The notes under the pieces: generated by a model
What the model saw: the letters and a program-made list of their open reading frames with translations, nothing else
Databases searched by the model: none
What the model was told of the DNA's origin: nothing
Shown here: piece after piece, positions 1 to 8,447 of the stretch
Position numbering within the stretch: position 1 is the stretch's first letter
How the letters are laid out: every line of letters begins with the position of its first letter
Translations under genes and position numbers: made by a program
Origin: Pseudomonas fluorescens
GTDB lineage: Bacteria > Pseudomonadota > Gammaproteobacteria > Pseudomonadales > Pseudomonadaceae
Direction of reading: 5' to 3'
Length of the DNA: 64,000 nt
Assembly: GCF_000967965.1 (NCBI RefSeq)
Contig: NZ_LACC01000013.1
Coordinates: forward strand, 1-64,000

Positions 1-160
1 CCATTGCCTGAGCGTGCATTTCGGGATCGACCCTACGTTCTCCCATCATGACTTCTACGGGGTCGCCCGGGATCATGCGAATCAACGCGAAAGTCAGCAA
101 GGTGATGCCGAAGAACGTGGGGATCAGTAACCCCAGTCGGCGGGCAATAAAACTAAACAT
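1..160 (-). CDS. dppB: Dipeptide ABC transporter permease DppB (partial, N-terminus only)
   Basis: The first 53 codons of a permease are present and the rest runs off the left edge. The reading begins MFSFIARRLGLLIPTFFGI, a short basic stretch followed by the first membrane segment, then LRMIPGDPVE-type residues (here LIRMIPGDPVEVMMGE). That is the conserved N-terminus of DppB/OppB-family inner-membrane permeases that form the peptide channel with DppC. It follows, on the same strand, a substrate-binding protein gene 72 bp upstream, which is the order seen in Pseudomonas dpp operons. The identity as a peptide permease is secure. The exact substrate is inferred from context. Confidence 0.85.
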   Translation of the reverse strand, partial: MFSFIARRLGLLIPTFFGITLLTFALIRMIPGDPVEVMMGERRVDPEMHAQAM

Positions 161-232
161 CGTGTGTTGTACCTCATCAGCCGGTTAGGCGTGCCCGGCA
201 TGCCTGGGTCAGGAATGCCGGGAGTTTTCTTA

Positions 233-1828
233 TTACTTCACCTGGGTGGTGGCGAAGTTATTCGTGGTGAGGGGGCTAATGTGATAGCCCTCTACGTTGT
301 TGCGCATTGCGGTAAACATTCTAGTGTGTGCCATGCTGATCCACGGCTGGTCCTGGTTAAAAATAACCTGGGCCTGTTCGTAGAGCGCTGCACGCTCGGC
401 CGGGTCGGTTTTTTCGCGAGCCTGGTCGATCAGCGCCTGGAACTTGTCATTGCACCAGCGGGCGTAGTTTTCTCCGTTCTTGGCGGCTTCACAACTGAGC
501 ATAGGCGTCAGGAAGTTATCCGGGTCGCCGTTATCGCCCGCCCATCCGGCGGAAACCATGTCGTGCTCGCCGTTTTTGGCGCGTTTGAGCATTTCGCCCC
601 ATTCCATCACGCGAATGTCGATCTTGATCCCGACCTTGGCCAGGTCGGCTTGCATCATCTGCGCGCCGAGCATCGGGTTCGGGTTGGTCGGACCGCCACC
701 GTTACGGGTGAACAGGGTGAAGGTGGTGCCTTCCGGTACGCCGGCTTCCTTGAGCAGGGCGCGAGCCTTGTCCAGGTCATGGGCCGGGTTCTTCAGGCTG
801 TGGTTGTAGCCCAGCAGGGTGTCCGGGTACGGGTTGACCGCGGCGGTTGCATTGCCCTTGCCGAACAACGCATTGACGTACGCCTCTTTGTCGAAGGCGA
901 TGTCGATGGCTTTGCGCACCCGCACATCACTCATGTACTTGTGCGTGGTGTTCATGGCGACGTAGGAAACGGTCATCGCGTTCAGTTCATCGACTTTCAG
1001 CTTGTCGTCTTTCTTGATGCTCGGGATGTCATCCGGTTTTGGATACAGCGCGACCTGGCACTCGTTGGCCTTGAGCTTCTGCAGGCGCACGTTGTTGTCG
1101 GTGGCGATGGCCAGGATCAGCGAGTCTGCCGGTGGCTTGCCACGGAAGTACTCCGGGTTGGCCTTGAAGCGTACCTGGGCGTCCTTGTTGTAGCGCTGGA
1201 AGACGAACGGGCCGGTGCCGACTGGCTTGTTGTTCAGGTCGCCGGTTTTGTTGGCCTTGAGCAACTGATCGGCGTACTCGGCGGAGTAGATCGAGGAGAA
1301 GGCCATGGCAATGTCGGCCAGGAAAGGCGCTTCACGGCGGGTCAGGGTGAACTTGACCGTGTTGTCGTCGACTTTCTCGACGCTCTTGAGCAGCTCCTTG
1401 AAGCCCATGCTTTCAAAGTACGGGAAGCCTACGCTCGACAGCTTGTGCCACGGATGATTCGGGTCCAGCTGGCGCTGGAAGCTCCAGACCACGTCGTCGG
1501 CATTCATGTCGCGGGTCGGCTTGAAGTAGTCGGTGGTGTGGAACTTGACGCCTTTACGCAGATGGAAGGTGTAGCTCAGGCCGTCTTCGCTGATGTCCCA
1601 GGAATCGGCCAGTGCCGGAATCACGTCGGTGGTTCCGGGCTTGAAGTCTGCCAGGCGGTTGAAGATGGTTTCGGCCACGGCATCGGCGGTGACTGCAGTC
1701 GTGTACTGGACCATGTCGAAGCCTTCGGGGCTGGCCTCGGTGCAAACCACCAGGGGCTTGGCCGAAACGCCGACAGCGACACTGAGCAACGCGGCCGCGA
1801 TGGCCGCACGTAGGGGAAGCATTTTCAT
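233..1828 (-). CDS. Periplasmic dipeptide-binding protein of an ABC transporter (DppA paralogue)
   Basis: A 531-residue SBP_bac_5 family protein that would bind peptides in the periplasm and deliver them to the DppBC permease encoded just downstream. The start is set at the ATG preceded by an AGAGGG ribosome site. A longer in-frame ORF has 18 extra residues with no signal character. Residues 1-23 are a typical signal peptide ending in GVSA. The mature protein begins with KPLVVCTEASPEGFD, which aligns with the FCSEGSPAGFD start of the two other binding proteins in this locus. It also has the family motifs TYxFHLRKGVKFH near residue 100 and WAGDNGDPDNFL near residue 430. It is the most divergent of the three paralogues here and lies between the OprD porin gene and dppB, like dppA4 in P. 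aeruginosa (remembered synteny). Confidence 0.9.
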   Translation of the reverse strand: MKMLPLRAAIAAALLSVAVGVSAKPLVVCTEASPEGFDMVQYTTAVTADAVAETIFNRLADFKPGTTDVIPALADSWDISEDGLSYTFHLRKGVKFHTTDYFKPTRDMNADDVVWSFQRQLDPNHPWHKLSSVGFPYFESMGFKELLKSVEKVDDNTVKFTLTRREAPFLADIAMAFSSIYSAEYADQLLKANKTGDLNNKPVGTGPFVFQRYNKDAQVRFKANPEYFRGKPPADSLILAIATDNNVRLQKLKANECQVALYPKPDDIPSIKKDDKLKVDELNAMTVSYVAMNTTHKYMSDVRVRKAIDIAFDKEAYVNALFGKGNATAAVNPYPDTLLGYNHSLKNPAHDLDKARALLKEAGVPEGTTFTLFTRNGGGPTNPNPMLGAQMMQADLAKVGIKIDIRVMEWGEMLKRAKNGEHDMVSAGWAGDNGDPDNFLTPMLSCEAAKNGENYARWCNDKFQALIDQAREKTDPAERAALYEQAQVIFNQDQPWISMAHTRMFTAMRNNVEGYHISPLTTNNFATTQVK

Positions 1829-1906
1829 CAAGAACCCTCTGCAATCAGTTAAAGGACAAAAGCCGAACGGCCGATTCGTCATTGAATCAGCCGTCAGGCG
1901 CGTGCA

Positions 1907-3340
1907 TTACAGGATGTTGAACGGAACCGTGGTCACGAGACGGAACTCGTTGATGCTGCCGTCAGCCTGGTTTTCGCTGGCACGGTGAGCGGTGTAGGTG
2001 CCGCGGATCGTGGTGGCCTTGAGCGGGCCGCTCTGCACGGCGTAGGTCGCGCCGATGCCGTATTCATAGTGGGTTTCGCCATCCTGGGACTGGATGCCGT
2101 CGTAACCCTTGCCTGCCACGCCGCCGTTGCCGGTGTAGTGAGTACCGTCGATACCCCAGCCGCGAGCCTGGTAGATGTTGAACTTCAGGCCTGGCACGCC
2201 GTATTCGGCCATGTTCAGACCGTAGGCAACCTGGAACGATTTTTCGTTCGGGCCGTTGAAGTCCGACAGCAGGGAGTTGGCCAGGTAGATGCCGTTGGTT
2301 TCGTGCAGGTAGTCGAAGTACTCGTTACCGTTCACTTCCTGGTACGAGAAGGTCAGGGTGTGGGCCTGGTGGGTCAGGCCGAACGACAGGGAGTAGGTGT
2401 CGTTGTCGATATCGCCGATCAGGGCTTTACCGGTTTCCTTGGTTTTGTAGTAGTTCAGGCCGGTGGTCAGGCTCAGTACCTGGCTGTCGCCCAGTACGTG
2501 AGAGGCGCCGAAATAGTACTGGTTCCAGATGTCTTCAGCCTGGGTCGCCCAGAGGCTGGTGGTCAGGCTGGCGAGCGGGTTGTAGGTGATACCGCCGGTG
2601 TAGATGTGGTCGGTTTCGACGATGCCGTTGGCGTATTCGGTGCGGAATTTGCGCTGGCTTTCTTCGGTACGCGGTGAGTTGCGGTCGAAGGTGGCGAGGT
2701 CGAAGGCCAGGTTGTTCAGCTCTTCGCTGTGGATGGCCACACCTTCGAAGCTCGAAGGCAGTGCACGGTTACCGATCACGTCGACCATCGGGCTGCTGAA
2801 GTTCATGCGGCCGGCGGTCAGGGTGCTGTTGGAAATACGGGCCTTGACGTTGGCCAGGCCCAGTTTGCTCCACTGGCCTTGAGCGTCGCCGCCTTCCTTG
2901 GTCAGGGTACGGTTGTTGCCCGCGCCAGGACGAGAGCCCGGTGCTCCGCCGTTGTTGGACGCAAGGTCTTTGCGGTCCCGGTCCAGGGCAACGGCATTGT
3001 AGGCGGCGACTTCAGTGCTGAAACCGACAGTGCCTTCGGTGAAGCCCGAGTTGTACTTGAGGATGGTGCCCTGGACCCAGTTGATCCGGCGATCGGTCGG
3101 GGTCGAAACGCCGTCCTTCTTGTAGGCGAACTTGGCGCCGCGTTGCAGTTGCTCGTTGGCGTACCAGTTACGCGTGGTGCCGGTGATCGACTGGCCTTCG
3201 ACAAAGCCGGTGGCTTCGCTTTGGGCGCTTTTCTCGTTCACGGTAACCGGGGTGAAAGCCTGGCTTTGGGTTTCTGCGTAAGCCGTGGCGGTTACGCTGC
3301 TTATGGCCAAGGCCAATAACGCGGTGCTGCTCAGTTTCAT
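1907..3340 (-). CDS. opdP: OprD-family outer membrane porin, probably peptide-specific (OpdP-like)
   Basis: A 477-residue outer membrane protein with a 22-residue signal peptide (ends TAYA) and the alternating-residue, Gly/Asn/Tyr-rich composition of an 18-stranded OprD barrel. The N-terminal signature includes GFVEGQSITGTTRNWY, followed by RINWVQGTILKYNSGFTEGTVG, which is characteristic of OprD porins. Members form narrow channels for basic amino acids or small peptides. The gene is embedded between two dipeptide-binding protein genes, matching opdP in P. aeruginosa, where the porin takes up glycine-glutamate dipeptides and can admit carbapenems. Assignment to OpdP is by synteny rather than by any residue unique to it. 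The ribosome site is AAGGAG. Confidence 0.85.
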   Translation of the reverse strand: MKLSSTALLALAISSVTATAYAETQSQAFTPVTVNEKSAQSEATGFVEGQSITGTTRNWYANEQLQRGAKFAYKKDGVSTPTDRRINWVQGTILKYNSGFTEGTVGFSTEVAAYNAVALDRDRKDLASNNGGAPGSRPGAGNNRTLTKEGGDAQGQWSKLGLANVKARISNSTLTAGRMNFSSPMVDVIGNRALPSSFEGVAIHSEELNNLAFDLATFDRNSPRTEESQRKFRTEYANGIVETDHIYTGGITYNPLASLTTSLWATQAEDIWNQYYFGASHVLGDSQVLSLTTGLNYYKTKETGKALIGDIDNDTYSLSFGLTHQAHTLTFSYQEVNGNEYFDYLHETNGIYLANSLLSDFNGPNEKSFQVAYGLNMAEYGVPGLKFNIYQARGWGIDGTHYTGNGGVAGKGYDGIQSQDGETHYEYGIGATYAVQSGPLKATTIRGTYTAHRASENQADGSINEFRLVTTVPFNIL

Positions 3341-3474
3341 GGGTAAAGCTCCTTACTTTCTTTTTTTATGCCGGTCTTTTTTTGTGATCCGGCTATTGGT
3401 TTAGAACTCATTCACGGCATCGCAAACGTTTGCTGTCAGCCAAATTGGCAAAAGACGGCAAAGCGTCTGCGTGA

Positions 3475-3491
3475 GGGCGGAAAATCCGCCC
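3475..3491 (-). terminator. Stem-loop between a dppA-type gene and the porin gene
   Basis: GGGCGGA and TCCGCCC form a 7-bp stem with a three-base loop, 23 bp past the stop of the upstream binding-protein gene. There is no T-run, so it may be an mRNA-stabilising or attenuating hairpin rather than a full terminator. Confidence 0.4.
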
Positions 3492-3513
3492 CCCGGCATT
3501 TCTGGCTAATCGG

Positions 3514-5115
3514 CTATTTTTCTATGCTGACACCCGAGAAAACGTTGCGACCGAACGGGCTCACCTTGAACCCTTCGATTTTGGCGCTCAGCGGCTGGTT
3601 GACCGTTGAGTGGGCGACTGGCGTGATCGGCACTTGCTGCTTGAGCAACTGCTGCGCCTGTTTGTAGAGCAGGGTGCGCTGGTCGCGGTCGGTGACGACC
3701 TTGGCCTGCTTGATCAGCTTGTCGTAAGCCGGATCACACCACATCGAGTAGTTGTTACCGCCAATGGCGTCGCAGCTATAGAGCGTGCCCAGCCAGTTGT
3801 CCGGATCACCGTTGTCACCGGTCCAGCCAATCAGGCTGATGTCGTGTTCGCCATTCTTGGTGCGCTTGATGTACTCGCCCCACTCATAGCTGACGATCTT
3901 GACCTTGAGGCCGATTTTCGCCCAGTCAGCCTGGAGCATCTCGGCCATCAACTTGGCGTTGGGGTTGTACGGACGCTGGACCGGCATGGCCCAGAGGGTG
4001 ATTTCGGTGCCTTCCTTGACGCCGGCAGCCTTGAGCAACTCCTTGGCTTTTTCCGGGTTGTAGGCGGCGTCCTTGATGGTCTCGTCGTAGGACCATTGGG
4101 TCGGCGGCATGGCGTTGACCGCCAGTTGCCCCGCGCCCTGGTAGACGGCATTGAGAATGCCTTGTTTGTTCACCGCCATGTCCAGCGCCTGGCGTACTTC
4201 GAGCTGGTCGAAGGGTTTGTGGCGCACGTTGTAGGCGATGTAGCCGAGGTTGAAACCAGGCTTCTCGATCAGTTGCAGGGCCGGGTCGCTCTTCAGTGCG
4301 GTTACATCGGCAGGGCGTGGATGCAAGGTGATCTGACACTCGCCGGCCTTGAGTTTCTGCACGCGCACCGAGGCGTCGGTGTTGATGGCGAAAATCAGGT
4401 TGTCGAGCTTGACCCGGCTCGGGTCCCAGTAATGCTTGTTGCCGGTGTAACGGATGTTCGAGTCTTTCTGGTAGCTCTTGAACACGAACGGCCCGGTGCC
4501 GATCGGCTTCTGGTTGATGTCGCTCGGCTTGCCTTCGGCCAGCAGCTTGTCGGCGTACTCGGCCGAAAGGATGGCGGCGAAGCTCATGGCGATGTTCTGG
4601 ATGAACGCGGCGTCCACACTATTGAGCGTAAAGACCACGGTCAGCGGCCCGGTCTTTTCGACCTTGGCGATGTTCTTGTTCAGGCTCATGCCGTTGAAGT
4701 ACGGAAACTCTGTCGGATAAGCCTTACGGAAGGGGTGTTGCGGATCGAGCATGCGATTGAAGGTGAACAGCACGTCATCGGCGTTGAAGTCGCGGGTCGG
4801 CGTGAAGTATTTGGTGGTATGAAACTTTACCCCTTCGCGCAGGTGAAACGTGTATTTGAGGCCGTCCTCGGAAATATCCCAGCTCATGGCCAGGCCCGGT
4901 ACGACGTTGGTCGCGCCTTTTTCAAACTCTGCCAACCGGTTGTACAGCGGCTCGGCGGCGTCGTTGTCGGTCGCAGTGGTGTACTGCGCCGTGTCGAAAC
5001 CGGCGGGGCTGCCTTCGGAGCAGAACACCAGGCTGTTGTTGGCGGCCTGGGTGATGGAAGTGGCGGCCAACAGGCCGGTGCCCAGCAATGCGGATAAAAC
5101 CAAGGTATGGCGCAT
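3514..5115 (-). CDS. Periplasmic dipeptide-binding protein (DppA paralogue)
   Basis: A 533-residue SBP_bac_5 protein. Residues 1-24 are a signal peptide ending in TQA, and the mature protein starts ANNSLVFCSEGSPAGFDTAQ. Conserved ligand-lobe blocks are YTFHLREGVKFHT near 100, KPIGTGPFVFKSYQKDSNIRY near 205 and GWTGDNGDPDNWLGTLYSCD near 435. Long stretches are identical to the neighbouring paralogue at 5419-7044, so the two come from a fairly recent duplication. A good ribosome site (AGAGGGAG) precedes the ATG. It likely supplies the DppBCDF permease with a different set of di- or tripeptides. In P. aeruginosa the corresponding proteins have different but overlapping dipeptide preferences (family knowledge). 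Nothing in the sequence fixes its ligand. Confidence 0.9.
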   Translation of the reverse strand: MRHTLVLSALLGTGLLAATSITQAANNSLVFCSEGSPAGFDTAQYTTATDNDAAEPLYNRLAEFEKGATNVVPGLAMSWDISEDGLKYTFHLREGVKFHTTKYFTPTRDFNADDVLFTFNRMLDPQHPFRKAYPTEFPYFNGMSLNKNIAKVEKTGPLTVVFTLNSVDAAFIQNIAMSFAAILSAEYADKLLAEGKPSDINQKPIGTGPFVFKSYQKDSNIRYTGNKHYWDPSRVKLDNLIFAINTDASVRVQKLKAGECQITLHPRPADVTALKSDPALQLIEKPGFNLGYIAYNVRHKPFDQLEVRQALDMAVNKQGILNAVYQGAGQLAVNAMPPTQWSYDETIKDAAYNPEKAKELLKAAGVKEGTEITLWAMPVQRPYNPNAKLMAEMLQADWAKIGLKVKIVSYEWGEYIKRTKNGEHDISLIGWTGDNGDPDNWLGTLYSCDAIGGNNYSMWCDPAYDKLIKQAKVVTDRDQRTLLYKQAQQLLKQQVPITPVAHSTVNQPLSAKIEGFKVSPFGRNVFSGVSIEK

Positions 5116-5381
5116 AACGCTCCCTCTTTTCTCAAAGTGTTGTCAATGAGCCGCCGTCCCGTCCGCGGACGTAGGGGCATCACTGATTTCAAGCCATGCA
5201 CACAGCAGTAACCGATGACCCACGCGTGCACTGGTCAGATCCCGACGGTATGAGCCATGGGTCCGGCAGTAAATGCGTAGAGTCCTAAAGACTCGTAGGA
5301 AATGGCAACGCGTCCTCGCCCGATGCTGTAGTCAGCTGCGGATTAGGATGTAGGCGAATTCCTGCTTTCTCGGAAGATAAA
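5116..5381. other. Intergenic region upstream of the second binding-protein gene
   Basis: This gap is bounded on the right by a terminator for the preceding gene, so the downstream binding-protein gene probably has its own promoter here. I see a small GAGTCCTAAAGACTC stem-loop near 5280 and no clear sigma-54 or sigma-70 match. No convincing ORF is present. Confidence 0.4.
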
Positions 5382-5412
5382 GCAACGGCGACGTCAGGAA
5401 CGCCGCCGTTGC
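5382..5412 (-). terminator. Rho-independent terminator of the first dipeptide-binding protein gene
   Basis: GCAACGGCG and CGCCGTTGC form a perfect 9-bp stem 6 bp past the stop codon at 5419. In the direction of transcription it is followed by TTTATCTT. It would separate this gene from the rest of the dpp cluster. Confidence 0.8.
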
Positions 5413-5418
5413 AAAACC

Positions 5419-7044
5419 TTATTTGCTGACGCTGACGCCGTAGAAGGAGTTCAAGCCAAATGGGCTGATCTTGAAGTCCTGCACGTTGGCGCGCATGGGT
5501 TGGAACACCGTCGAGTGAGCGATAGGTGTCATAGGCACAGCGTCTTTGAGGACGTGTTGCGCCTGTTTGTACAGTTCGGTGCGTTTGCCTTGGTCCGAAG
5601 TGCGCTTGGCTTGCTTGACGATGTCGTCAAACTTCTTGTCGCACCATTTGGAGAAGTTGTTGCCTTCCAGCGAGTCGCAGCCGAACAGTACGTTCAGCCA
5701 GTTGTCCGGATCACCATTGTCACCGCTCCAGCCAATCAGCATCGCCTGGTTCTCGCCACCTTTGGAGCGCTTGATGTACTCGCCCCACTCGTAGCTCTGG
5801 ATCTTGACCTTGAGGCCGATCTTGGACCAGTCGGACTGCAGCATTTCTGCCATCAGCTTGGCGTTCGGGTTGTATGGACGCTGTACCGGCATCGCCCATA
5901 GAACGATTTCGGTGCCCTCTTTCACGCCGGCTTCCTTGAGCAGCTCTTTGGCTTTCTCAGGGTTGTACGGCGCATCCTTGATGGTGGTGTCGTAGGACCA
6001 CTGGGTCGGAGGCATGGCGTTGACGGCCAGCTGGCCGGCGCCCTGATACACGGAGTCGATGATCTGTTGCTTGTTGACCGCCATGTCCATTGCCTGGCGT
6101 ACCTTCAGGTCAGCCAACGGGTTCGCATCCGTTTGCCCCTTGACCTTGGGCATCACGTTGTAGGCGATGTAACCGAGGTTGAAACCAGCCTGGTCAGGCA
6201 GTTTCAAGTCCTTGTCTTCCTTGAGCGCCTTCAGGTCGGCCGGACGAGGGAACAGGGTGACCTGGCACTCGTTCTTCTTCAGCTTCTGGATACGTACCGA
6301 CGGGTCGGTGGTGATGGCGAAGATCAGGTTGTCGATCTTCACGTCGTCAGGCTTCCAGTAGTCCTTGTTCCCGGTGTAGCGGATGTTGGAGTCTTTCTGG
6401 TAGCTCTTGAACACGAACGGGCCGGTGCCGATCGGCTTCTGGTTGATGTCGGCAGTCTTGCCTTCCTTGAGCAGTTGGGCAGCGTACTCGGCGGACTGGA
6501 TCGAGGCGAAGCTCATGGCCATGTTCTGGATGAACGCGGCATCAACGTCTTTGAGGGTGAACTTGACCGTGTGGTCGTCGACTTTATCGATCTTGGTGAT
6601 GTTGGTATCCATCCCCATGTCGGTGAAGTACGGGAATTCGGTCGGGTACGCTTTGCGGAACGGGTCATCCTTGTTAATCATGCGATTAAAGGTGAACAGC
6701 ACGTCGTCGGCGTTGAACTCACGAGTCGGCTTGAAATACGGGGTAGTGTGGAACTTGACGCCTTCACGCAGGTGGAAGGTGTAGCTCAGGCCGTCATCGG
6801 AGATGTCCCACTTGGTCGCCAGCCCAGGAATAACGGCGGTGCCGCCGCGCTCGAACTGGGTGAGGCGGTTGAACATGGTTTCTGCAGAGGCGTCGAAGTC
6901 GGTTCCGGTGGTGTATTGACCTGGATCGAAACCGGCCGGGCTCCCTTCGGAGCAGAACACCAGGTTAGTCGCTGCTTGGGCGAACGGTGCGCTGGCTAAC
7001 AAGCTTGCGCCAACTAAGAACGGAATGACCGCGTGTTTAAGCAT
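5419..7044 (-). CDS. dppA: Periplasmic dipeptide-binding protein (DppA)
   Basis: A 541-residue SBP_bac_5 protein and the first gene of the dipeptide cluster in transcription order. The start is the ATG at MLKHAVIPFLVGASLLASA. Forty-three extra in-frame residues upstream lack signal-peptide character, and the chosen start has a GAGG ribosome site. The signal peptide ends in AQA near residue 24. The mature sequence and the blocks YTFHLREGVKFHT, KPIGTGPFVFKSYQKDSNIRY and GWSGDNGDPDNWLNVLFGCD mark it as a peptide-binding lobe protein. It differs from the 3514-5115 paralogue mainly in a short insertion (MPKVKGQTDANPLADL) in the middle. It has a long upstream region with repeated TTGCACC motifs and a strong terminator after it, so it may be expressed separately and more strongly than the permease genes. 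Confidence 0.9.
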   Translation of the reverse strand: MLKHAVIPFLVGASLLASAPFAQAATNLVFCSEGSPAGFDPGQYTTGTDFDASAETMFNRLTQFERGGTAVIPGLATKWDISDDGLSYTFHLREGVKFHTTPYFKPTREFNADDVLFTFNRMINKDDPFRKAYPTEFPYFTDMGMDTNITKIDKVDDHTVKFTLKDVDAAFIQNMAMSFASIQSAEYAAQLLKEGKTADINQKPIGTGPFVFKSYQKDSNIRYTGNKDYWKPDDVKIDNLIFAITTDPSVRIQKLKKNECQVTLFPRPADLKALKEDKDLKLPDQAGFNLGYIAYNVMPKVKGQTDANPLADLKVRQAMDMAVNKQQIIDSVYQGAGQLAVNAMPPTQWSYDTTIKDAPYNPEKAKELLKEAGVKEGTEIVLWAMPVQRPYNPNAKLMAEMLQSDWSKIGLKVKIQSYEWGEYIKRSKGGENQAMLIGWSGDNGDPDNWLNVLFGCDSLEGNNFSKWCDKKFDDIVKQAKRTSDQGKRTELYKQAQHVLKDAVPMTPIAHSTVFQPMRANVQDFKISPFGLNSFYGVSVSK

Positions 7045-7467
7045 GGTGGCCTCATGATTTGTTGTCATTTTTGGAATTAGAGGACGACCTCGTGAGTCGT
7101 GCCTGCGGATACTTATGCAGGGGCCATACCCAATGCAAGATCCAGAGTGACTACAAGCCTTAAACGGTGGCACGAACGTACCTTAATGTCGCATTTGTGT
7201 AATTCCTGACGTATTTGACCGTTTGCGCGGCGTTTTTACGGTGCAAATGACGCACTTTCAAGGTGCATCCCGAACGCTGAGTGCTCCCGATCAGGGCGAG
7301 GTGTTACTTATTTATACCCCGTTTTGGGCGGTGGGTATGGCGTGAATAAGAGTGGTTATTGTTGCACCGATGGTGGCCAATCAATTTCAGTTGCACCCGG
7401 TGCAACTGCCGGCTTTTTCCGGTGGTCTCTCCAGTTATAGCTCATGCCTGAAAACTGCCCAAAAAAA
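7045..7467 (-). promoter_or_regulatory. Regulatory region of the dipeptide-uptake cluster with TTGCACC repeats
   Basis: About 420 bp without a gene lies upstream of the first binding-protein gene. It contains the 15-bp palindrome TTGCACCCGGTGCAA at 7391-7405. Three further half-sites are present: TTGCACC at 7362-7368, GGTGCAA at 7240-7246 and AGGTGCAT at 7261-7268. These may be operator sites for a regulator of peptide uptake. An A/C-rich stretch (ATGACAACAAATC) lies just before the ribosome site. I could not identify a clear core promoter. Confidence 0.5.
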
Positions 7468-7493
7468 ACGGCGATCATCTGAGTGATCGCCGT
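7468..7493. terminator. Bidirectional rho-independent terminator
   Basis: ACGGCGATCA and TGATCGCCGT form a 10-bp perfect stem with a 6-base loop. It is flanked by eight A on the left and TTTTG on the right, so it can act in both directions. Its main role would be ending the SIMPL-domain gene transcribed leftward. Confidence 0.85.
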
Positions 7494-7515
7494 CTTTTGT
7501 TTACGGGCTATCGAT

Positions 7516-8232
7516 TCAAGGCATCAGCACTTCAATCGAGCCATCCGCGGTCATGCTGACCTGGCTGGTGCCGGCCTCGACATCCGGCGTCACCGGGGCG
7601 CTATCCATGGCGGCGGCTTTCATCATCATTGGAGCGCGCAGGTAAGGCTGTGGATAACCGTTGCTGTTGAGGTTCAGGTTGACGATTTTGTAGCTCTTGC
7701 CGCCCAGGGCGTCGGTGGCCAGTTGGGCGCGGGCCTTGAAGGCGGTCACGGCGTCCTTGAGCAGGGCGTCTTCGCTGGCCTTGCGCGTCGGGGTGGCGAT
7801 GGCGAAGTCCATGCCACCCATTTTCAGGTCGGTGAGCAGTTCGCCGGTCAGCTTCGACAGCGCGGCGAAGTCCGAACTCTCCAGGCGCAATTCGGCGCGC
7901 TCGCGCCAACCAGTGATTTTCTGGCCCTTGGTGTCGTAGATCGGATAGCTGTTACGGCTGCCCTGGCGCAGGGTGATGTTCTTGACTTGCTTGGCCTGGG
8001 CCAGTGCCTTGTTCATGGTGGTGCTGACATCGGCGGCGAGTTTGGCAGGGTCGGTGTTCTGTTCTTCGGTGTAGAGGGTCACGATCATCAGGTCGCGGGC
8101 CACTTCCTGACTGACTTCGGCGCGCAGGGAAATCTGGTTGTAATGTAGCTCGTCGGCGGCCAGGGCCGGGAGGCTGGCGACGGTGCCAACGCTCAGGGCG
8201 AGGAGGGCGGCGCTGCGGCGGAATGTGTGCAT
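7516..8232 (-). CDS. SIMPL-domain (DUF541) periplasmic protein
   Basis: A 238-residue exported protein. The ATG chosen is preceded by AAGGAG at good spacing; 30 additional upstream in-frame residues have no signal character. Residues 1-25 form a signal peptide ending ALA. The remainder matches the SIMPL/DUF541 family: an N-terminal YNQISLRAEVSQEV block, the YTEEQN segment near 60, GWRERAELRLES near 115 and a C-terminal YLRAPMMMKAAA stretch. Family members include BP26 and YggE, and they form oligomeric rings or respond to oxidative stress in some species, but their biochemical role is not settled. It is transcribed divergently from roxS, with a repeat element between them. No catalytic residues are evident. 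Confidence 0.8.
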   Translation of the reverse strand: MHTFRRSAALLALSVGTVASLPALAADELHYNQISLRAEVSQEVARDLMIVTLYTEEQNTDPAKLAADVSTTMNKALAQAKQVKNITLRQGSRNSYPIYDTKGQKITGWRERAELRLESSDFAALSKLTGELLTDLKMGGMDFAIATPTRKASEDALLKDAVTAFKARAQLATDALGGKSYKIVNLNLNSNGYPQPYLRAPMMMKAAAMDSAPVTPDVEAGTSQVSMTADGSIEVLMP

Positions 8233-8298
8233 GAAGGCTCCTTGAAAGGTGCGCAGGGGTATGATCCGGGCCTGCGTGAAACCATCAGACTCTATGGA

Positions 8299-8355
8299 GC
8301 AGCCGCAAGTTTCAAGCTGCAAGCCACAAGTAAAAGCTTGCGGCTTGCAGCTGCT
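8299..8355. repeat. Inverted repeat of the AGCTTCAAGCTGCAAG family
   Basis: GCAGCCGCAAGTTTCAAGCTGCAAG on the left faces AAGCTTGCGGCTTGCAGCTGC on the right. The two arms are approximate inverted copies separated by about 10 bp. The same word family (GCTTGCAGCTTGAAGCTT) occurs around cysNC in this window. It lies between the divergent SIMPL-domain and roxS genes. Confidence 0.65.
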
Positions 8356-8447
8356 TCACTGTGGCCGTTTGCCGCACTTTTGCCTGTCAGCCCCCGCGCT
8401 TGGTTATACTCCCTGCGATCCGCCTGGAGCGCTCATCAGGAGAGCTC

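Noticed and set aside
164..1813. A 549-codon open frame on the plus strand, antisense to a binding-protein gene
   Set aside because: High-GC codon bias opens the complementary frame. The product has no signal, motif or ribosome site, while the minus strand encodes a clear SBP_bac_5 protein.
7045..7467. A sigma-54 promoter for the dipeptide cluster
   Set aside because: I looked for TGGCAC-N5-TTGCA on the minus strand and found no acceptable match; the TTGCA words are in palindromes rather than at -12.
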